DNA of 35,113 nucleotides from JBEKVE01 sp049514335 (GTDB lineage: Bacteria > Actinomycetota > Acidimicrobiia > Acidimicrobiales > UBA8190). Location of the stretch: contig JBEKVE010000008.1 of NCBI GenBank assembly GCA_049514335.1, positions 1 to 35,113 of the forward strand, written 5' to 3'. Within the stretch, counting starts at the first letter, position 1. The number at the start of each line of letters is the position of its first letter. Both the position numbers and the translations under genes were made by a program. Shown one piece after another: positions 31,347-35,113 of this stretch. A model generated the notes under the pieces. It did no database searches. It was not told where the DNA came from and was given only the letters and a program-made list of their open reading frames with translations.

Positions 31347-31583
31347 ATGAAGACGATGACGTGTAGGCAACTCGGGGGCCCGTGCGACCTGCAGCTGCGT
31401 GGATCGAACGCCGACGAGGTCATCAAGGCGGAGGACAAGCACCTGCGAGAGGTCGTCGCAGGCGGTGACGAGGCCCACAAGGACGCCCTGAACAACATGA
31501 AGGGCAGGTGGAGGCACCCGATCTCGGGCATGGCATGGTACAAGAAGGCAAAGCGTGACTTTGCTGCGCTTCCTGAGGACTGA
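31347..31583 (+). CDS. DUF1059 family small protein
   Basis: 78-residue protein beginning MKTMTCRQLGGPCDLQL, with two cysteines in a TCRQLGGPCD motif and a closing AWYKKAKRDFAALPE; this is the DUF1059 pattern of small, soluble, usually stress- or light-unrelated conserved proteins of unknown function. Length is normal. AGAAGGTGAG precedes the ATG by about 6 bases. It follows the AhpD-like gene after 153 bases and ends in a hairpin array. Confidence 0.85.
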   Translation: MKTMTCRQLGGPCDLQLRGSNADEVIKAEDKHLREVVAGGDEAHKDALNNMKGRWRHPISGMAWYKKAKRDFAALPED

Positions 31584-31595
31584 CGGTCCATCAGG
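31572..31595. terminator. Hairpin overlapping the DUF1059 stop codon
   Basis: CCTGAGGAC (31572-31580) pairs with GTCC-A-TCAGG (31586-31595) with one bulged base; the loop contains the TGA stop. A second GGCCC/GGGCC pair follows at once. It separates two convergent genes and has no T-tract. Confidence 0.55.
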
Positions 31596-31652
31596 CCCTC
31601 TCCTCGGGGCCCGGGACACCCCGAGCCGGCTCAGACTCCACCTTGGAATGCC

Positions 31653-32978
31653 TTACCGCAGCGGCGCTCGCACATCGGCGAACCAGGCCAGCAGGAGAGC
31701 GACGCCGGCGCCGACGAGCAACACGTCGGTGATGCCCACGGCCGAGACGACCGGTCCGATGATGAGGTTGCCCACGCCGACGGTGCCCCCGAACCCCATC
31801 ATCCACAGAGCCATGACCCTGCCCCGCACGGCGTGATCGAGGCGTGCCTGCATGGACGTGTTGAGCGCGGTGATGAAGGCGAAGTAGAAGGCGCCCACGA
31901 TGGCTACGACGAGATAGGCCGCCACAGCCGCCCTCGTCAGCGCGAAGCCGGTCAATGACACGCAGTATCCGACCAGGCACACGCGCACGATGACGGGCTT
32001 CGAGACGTGGGTGAAGACCGTGCCGATGGAGATTGCGCCGATCAGAGCCCCTGTCCCGAAGCATGCGTACAGGATCCCGTAGCTGGCCGAATTGGGGCGG
32101 ATGCCCAGATTGTGAGCGGCGACGACGGGCATCTGGCCAATGAACGCGAGGGCGAGCAAGGAGAAGAGGAAGACCGTGACCAGTGCCCTCCCGACGACCC
32201 GGTCCTGTCTGGCGACCGTGATGCCGGCGAACAGCTCACGCCAGCGCCCGAGGTGCGCCACCCCCGGGGTCAGCACCGGCAACGTAACCGCTGAGAGGGC
32301 ACCCACGACGAACAGATACGTTGCGGCATTGATGGCGAAGATCCATGCTGGGCCGATGAGCGGGAAGAGCAACCCGCCGATGATGGGGCCGATCACCCGC
32401 GATCCGTTCATCTGGGCCGAGTTCAGGGAGATGGCGCCGGCTAAGTCCTCCCGACCGACCAGCAGGGGGAGCACCGCAGAGTAGGCAGGCCCGAACATGG
32501 CACTGCCGATCCCCACCATGATGACCATGATCACCAACAGCAGGCGCGAAGGTGTGGGTGTCCAGACGACCCAGGCCAAGGCTACGGAGAAGACCAGCTG
32601 CTCCAGAGAGAGCAGAACAAGGAACTTCTTGCGGTCGAACTTGTCGGCCAACAGGCCGCCGAGCATGGGGAAAACCAACGTCGGGCCCAGCTGGGCGAAG
32701 ATGACGACCCCGACGAACGTGCTCGAATGGGTGACGTCGTAGGCGTATGCGCCGAGGACGACGTTCTGCATCCAGGTGCCGATGTTGGAGGCGAAGAAGC
32801 CGAAGAACACGATGCGGAACGTGCGGTGTCGGAGCGCCGACATCGCCGTCCCGCTCCTGGGGCCGATCGGGCTGTCCCCATCGACGACGGCATCCTCGAT
32901 CTCCTCGATGCTGACCGGGAAGTCGACATCGTCATCCGAGCTGGCACGGCTCGCCGGCCCGCTGAGGTCGGGGGACAT
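31653..32978 (-). CDS. MFS transporter (EntS/MFS_3-like)
   Basis: 441-residue 12-helix major facilitator. After an acidic, Ser/Asp-rich N-terminus (1-45), helix 1 holds FRIVFFGFFASNIGTWMQNVVLGAYAY (split), the family opening of EntS-like exporters, with GGLLADKFDRKKF as motif A and VRGRVMALWMMGFGG late. EntS relatives export siderophores or drugs. The substrate is unknown. The ATG at 32978 is preceded by six bases and a TACACT box, so translation is probably leaderless. A 15-base palindrome lies at the -35 position. Converges on the DUF1059 gene. Confidence 0.88.
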   Translation of the reverse strand: MSPDLSGPASRASSDDDVDFPVSIEEIEDAVVDGDSPIGPRSGTAMSALRHRTFRIVFFGFFASNIGTWMQNVVLGAYAYDVTHSSTFVGVVIFAQLGPTLVFPMLGGLLADKFDRKKFLVLLSLEQLVFSVALAWVVWTPTPSRLLLVIMVIMVGIGSAMFGPAYSAVLPLLVGREDLAGAISLNSAQMNGSRVIGPIIGGLLFPLIGPAWIFAINAATYLFVVGALSAVTLPVLTPGVAHLGRWRELFAGITVARQDRVVGRALVTVFLFSLLALAFIGQMPVVAAHNLGIRPNSASYGILYACFGTGALIGAISIGTVFTHVSKPVIVRVCLVGYCVSLTGFALTRAAVAAYLVVAIVGAFYFAFITALNTSMQARLDHAVRGRVMALWMMGFGGTVGVGNLIIGPVVSAVGITDVLLVGAGVALLLAWFADVRAPLR

Positions 32979-32984
32979 CTCGAC

Positions 32985-32990
32985 AGTGTA
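32985..32990 (-). promoter_or_regulatory. -10 box TACACT, predicted leaderless MFS start
   Basis: On the - strand TACACT is followed by GTCGAG (six bases) and ATG. No purine-rich ribosome-binding site, and the -35 position is occupied by a palindrome rather than a TTGACA-like hexamer. Confidence 0.55.
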
Positions 32991-33004
32991 CGGGCTGCCT
33001 CGCC

Positions 33005-33019
33005 GACCTCACCGAGGTC
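33005..33019. promoter_or_regulatory. Palindrome GACCTC-ACC-GAGGTC, operator or terminator
   Basis: A perfect 6+6 inverted repeat with a 3-base centre, located 15-29 bases upstream of the MFS -10 box and so covering its -35 position, and about 100 bases beyond the stop of the ABC-ATPase gene on the same strand. It could be a repressor site for the MFS gene or a terminator stem for the ATPase gene. Confidence 0.45.
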
Positions 33020-33115
33020 ACCTGCGGTCGCATCACCGCGCCCGGCACCAGCGTGGAGGAGCGTCCGTCACCGGCGCATCGAGCCTGGTCGTGGTTTCTG
33101 CCCGGCCACCCCTTG

Positions 33116-35113
33116 TCAGGGAACGGCCTGACCGACCGATGCCCGTCGCGCCTCGTCGACGCGGTCTCCGTGTCCTTGTGGTGGCGACACGGCGCCCGAC
33201 CGTTGGATGACACCGATGTCGCTACCGAGATACGAGGCCACCACGCGCGGATCGGACAGAACGGTGGACGGTGTCCCGCGCGCCACAACCCGGCCGAGGT
33301 CCAGAGCGACGATTTCGTCGGACACGACGCTGATGAGCGGCATGTCGTGCTCGATGATGACGATGGAACAGTGTGTGGCGCGCTGCATGTCCTTCAACAG
33401 GGGGCCCAGTGCCTCTGTCTCTCGCTGGGCCACACCGGAGGACGGCTCGTCGAGGAGGAGAACCGTCGGGTTGTGGGCGACGGCCATGGTCAGGTCGACG
33501 ATTCGTCGCACCCCGGTGGAGAGCTCGGAGGCGAACTTGTCCCGGTAGGACTGCAGGTGCATCAGCTCGATGAGCTCGTCCACCTGCTCGGCGACGTGAC
33601 GCTCGGATTGCCGGATCACGGGCAGATCGAGCAGCGCCGCCAGATGGTCCCTCGTCGCGATGTGGCGTTCGAGCCCCAGGGCGACGTTCTCCGAGACGGT
33701 CAGCGAGGGGAAGATGCGAGCGTCCTGAAAGGACCGCCCGAGGCCGGCCACAGACCGGCGGTTGGCCGACCAGGTGCCGATGTCGACACCACCAAGCTCG
33801 ATGCGGCCGCCGTCGACTGCGAGCGCCCCTGAGATGAGGTCCATGACGGTCGTCTTGCCGGCCCCGTTGGGACCGATCAGGCCGAGGGTCTCGCCCCGGC
33901 GCAGGTCCAGCGTGACGTCGTCGACGGCGATGATGCCACCGAAGCGCTTGGTGAGGCCGTGGGTGGCGAGCACCACCTGCTTCGGTTCCGTCGAGCCGGC
34001 CCCGTCCCCTTGGGCAGGCAAGGTGCTGACGCTGCTGCCGGAGGCCGTGCTGCTGCGCGCCCCTTCGAGAAACACCGACCGGAGCAGGTCGCCCCGTGCC
34101 AGGAGCTCCGGAGCCGCGCCCTCGAACCTGACCTCTCCTTTCTCCATGAAGTAGGCGCGATGTGCGATGGTCAGCGCCACGTTGACCGACTGCTCGACCA
34201 GGAGGACGGGGCATCCTTCGGCGTGGATGGCGCGCACGACGTCCAGGAGCTGCTCGACCACCGCGGGGGCCAGACCGAGCGACAGCTCGTCGATGATCAG
34301 CAGGCGGGGTTTGGCCACGAACGCCATGCCCAAGCCGAGTTGTTGTTGCTCGCCGCCGGAGAGGTTTCCGGCCATCTGGTGCCACCGCTCTGCGAGGCGT
34401 GGGAACAGCTCCAGGACCCTTGCCGTGCGAGCCCGAACCTCGGCGGCGTCTCTCTTGGCGAACAGCCACGCCGCTGCTTTGAAGTGCTCGGCGACCGTGA
34501 GGGTGGGGAACACGGCTCTGCCGCCGGGGACCTGCACGATTCCGAGCCCGGCGCGGGCGACGGGGTCGATGTGGGTGATGTCCCGACCGTCGAAGACGAT
34601 CGACCCGTCGACCGGGTCGACCAGACCCGAGACCGCTTTCAACAGGGTCGACTTCCCCGCTCCGTTCGTGCCCAGTAGGGCGACGATCTCACCGCGGCGG
34701 ACCTCCAGGTCGACTCCGAACAGCACCCGGACCTTGTCGTACGCCACGTGCACGCCCCGGCACACGAGGAGCGGCGCATCGTCCGAGGGCAGCCCGGCCG
34801 GTGCCACCGGGGGCGACACCGTGAGCGGCACGGAGGGCGCGCTGGAGACGAACGGGGAGGGCGAATCGACGGCGGGAGCCGGCGACGGTGACGGGCTCGG
34901 TACGGTCGGCGCAGCATGGGTGTCGGTGAACAGTGGCGTCGGATCGTGCCTGCCGGGCGCCGGATGCAACTGGGGTGGCGCCACGTTGGGGGCGTGTCCG
35001 GCCGCCGAGGCACCGCGCCTCGAGGCGAGCCAGTGGCGGATGTCGAAGACCAGCCCGAACGCCACCGCAACCAGGGCGATCGAGACGACGACGATCATTG
35101 CGGCGGCGTCGCA
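33116..35113 (-). CDS. Fused LivF-LivG-type ABC transporter ATPase, 5' end possibly outside the window
   Basis: Counting from the in-window ATG at 35098 (660 residues): a hydrophobic helix (2-18), a Pro/Ser/Ala-rich linker (30-105), then two complete ATPase domains. NBD1 (about 109-345) is LivF-like: GTNGAGKS (143-150), LSGGEQQQLGLG (246-257), RLLIIDELSLGL (265-276). NBD2 (about 375-630) is LivG-like: GPNGAGKT (409-416), an atypical signature LSTGVRR (526-532) and VLLLDEPSSGV (547-557) with His584. It would energise branched-chain-amino-acid-type uptake. The frame stays open to the window edge with no ribosome-binding site before 35098, so the first helix may be the last helix of a larger permease or MFS fusion. 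No permease is visible here. Confidence 0.85.
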   Translation of the reverse strand, partial: CDAAAMIVVVSIALVAVAFGLVFDIRHWLASRRGASAAGHAPNVAPPQLHPAPGRHDPTPLFTDTHAAPTVPSPSPSPAPAVDSPSPFVSSAPSVPLTVSPPVAPAGLPSDDAPLLVCRGVHVAYDKVRVLFGVDLEVRRGEIVALLGTNGAGKSTLLKAVSGLVDPVDGSIVFDGRDITHIDPVARAGLGIVQVPGGRAVFPTLTVAEHFKAAAWLFAKRDAAEVRARTARVLELFPRLAERWHQMAGNLSGGEQQQLGLGMAFVAKPRLLIIDELSLGLAPAVVEQLLDVVRAIHAEGCPVLLVEQSVNVALTIAHRAYFMEKGEVRFEGAAPELLARGDLLRSVFLEGARSSTASGSSVSTLPAQGDGAGSTEPKQVVLATHGLTKRFGGIIAVDDVTLDLRRGETLGLIGPNGAGKTTVMDLISGALAVDGGRIELGGVDIGTWSANRRSVAGLGRSFQDARIFPSLTVSENVALGLERHIATRDHLAALLDLPVIRQSERHVAEQVDELIELMHLQSYRDKFASELSTGVRRIVDLTMAVAHNPTVLLLDEPSSGVAQRETEALGPLLKDMQRATHCSIVIIEHDMPLISVVSDEIVALDLGRVVARGTPSTVLSDPRVVASYLGSDIGVIQRSGAVSPPQGHGDRVDEARRASVGQAVP

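Overview
The window is uniformly GC-rich, densely coding DNA from a high-GC Gram-positive-type bacterium, most likely an actinomycetote and possibly an Acidimicrobiia-like lineage. The lineage call rests on GTG starts, four-base ATGA/GTGA gene overlaps, an F420-type luciferase-fold (LLM) domain, a MenA/MenG pair, a DHA2-type multidrug MFS protein, tatABC, a DisA_N-type cyclase and genes that seem to start at or next to the 5' end of their transcript. It is chromosomal in character: I see no rRNA, tRNA, insertion sequence, phage gene or CRISPR array.

Layout. Positions 1-434 hold no confident gene. 435-1569 (-) is a dienelactone hydrolase followed by a small DUF6295-like protein. 1808-5228 is a quinone-type cassette: a MenG/UbiE-like methyltransferase (-) divergent from a very unusual LLM-oxidoreductase/MenA-prenyltransferase fusion, which overlaps a CPBP intramembrane protease gene. 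5363-9308 carries a membrane-anchored type-1 solute-binding protein overlapping a GH13 alpha-glucosidase, then an alpha/beta hydrolase. 9356-12117 is a membrane GGDEF(degenerate)-EAL protein coupled to a PlsC acyltransferase. 12387-14089 is a regulatory block: a small HTH protein, a group-2 sigma-70 factor and a cold-shock protein, closed by a strong hairpin array. 14184-17046 (-) has an SDR and an MFS drug transporter with a C-terminal winged-helix extension. A divergent DisA_N-domain protein (17131-18087) meets the tatABC operon (18084-19524, -) tail to tail.

19729-22058 is a ferredoxin-fold-like small protein, an SDR and a DapB-like dehydrogenase. 22083-25780 contains DedA, an HD-domain protein, an Asp-box repeat exported protein and a DUF5996 protein. 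25844-29024 is a PilT ATPase divergent from a secreted GH50-like glycosidase with an Ig-like tail. 29186-31583 holds a nitrobindin-like beta-barrel protein, a GNAT acetyltransferase, an AhpD-like protein and a DUF1059 protein. 31653-35113 (-) has an MFS exporter and a fused LivF-LivG ATPase whose reading frame runs off the right edge.

Together the genes suggest an aerobic or microaerobic, envelope-focused heterotroph: menaquinone-type lipid synthesis, Tat export, sugar cleavage, branched-chain-amino-acid-type uptake, two cyclic-dinucleotide proteins (c-di-GMP phosphodiesterase and a DAC-like enzyme) and several exporters. The strongest candidates for something undescribed are the LLM-MenA fusion with its divergent methyltransferase and coupled protease, the DAC-domain protein with an altered RHR motif, the MFS-winged-helix fusion, and a repeated promoter layout (TAnnnT, 6-7 bases, start codon) that predicts leaderless mRNAs.
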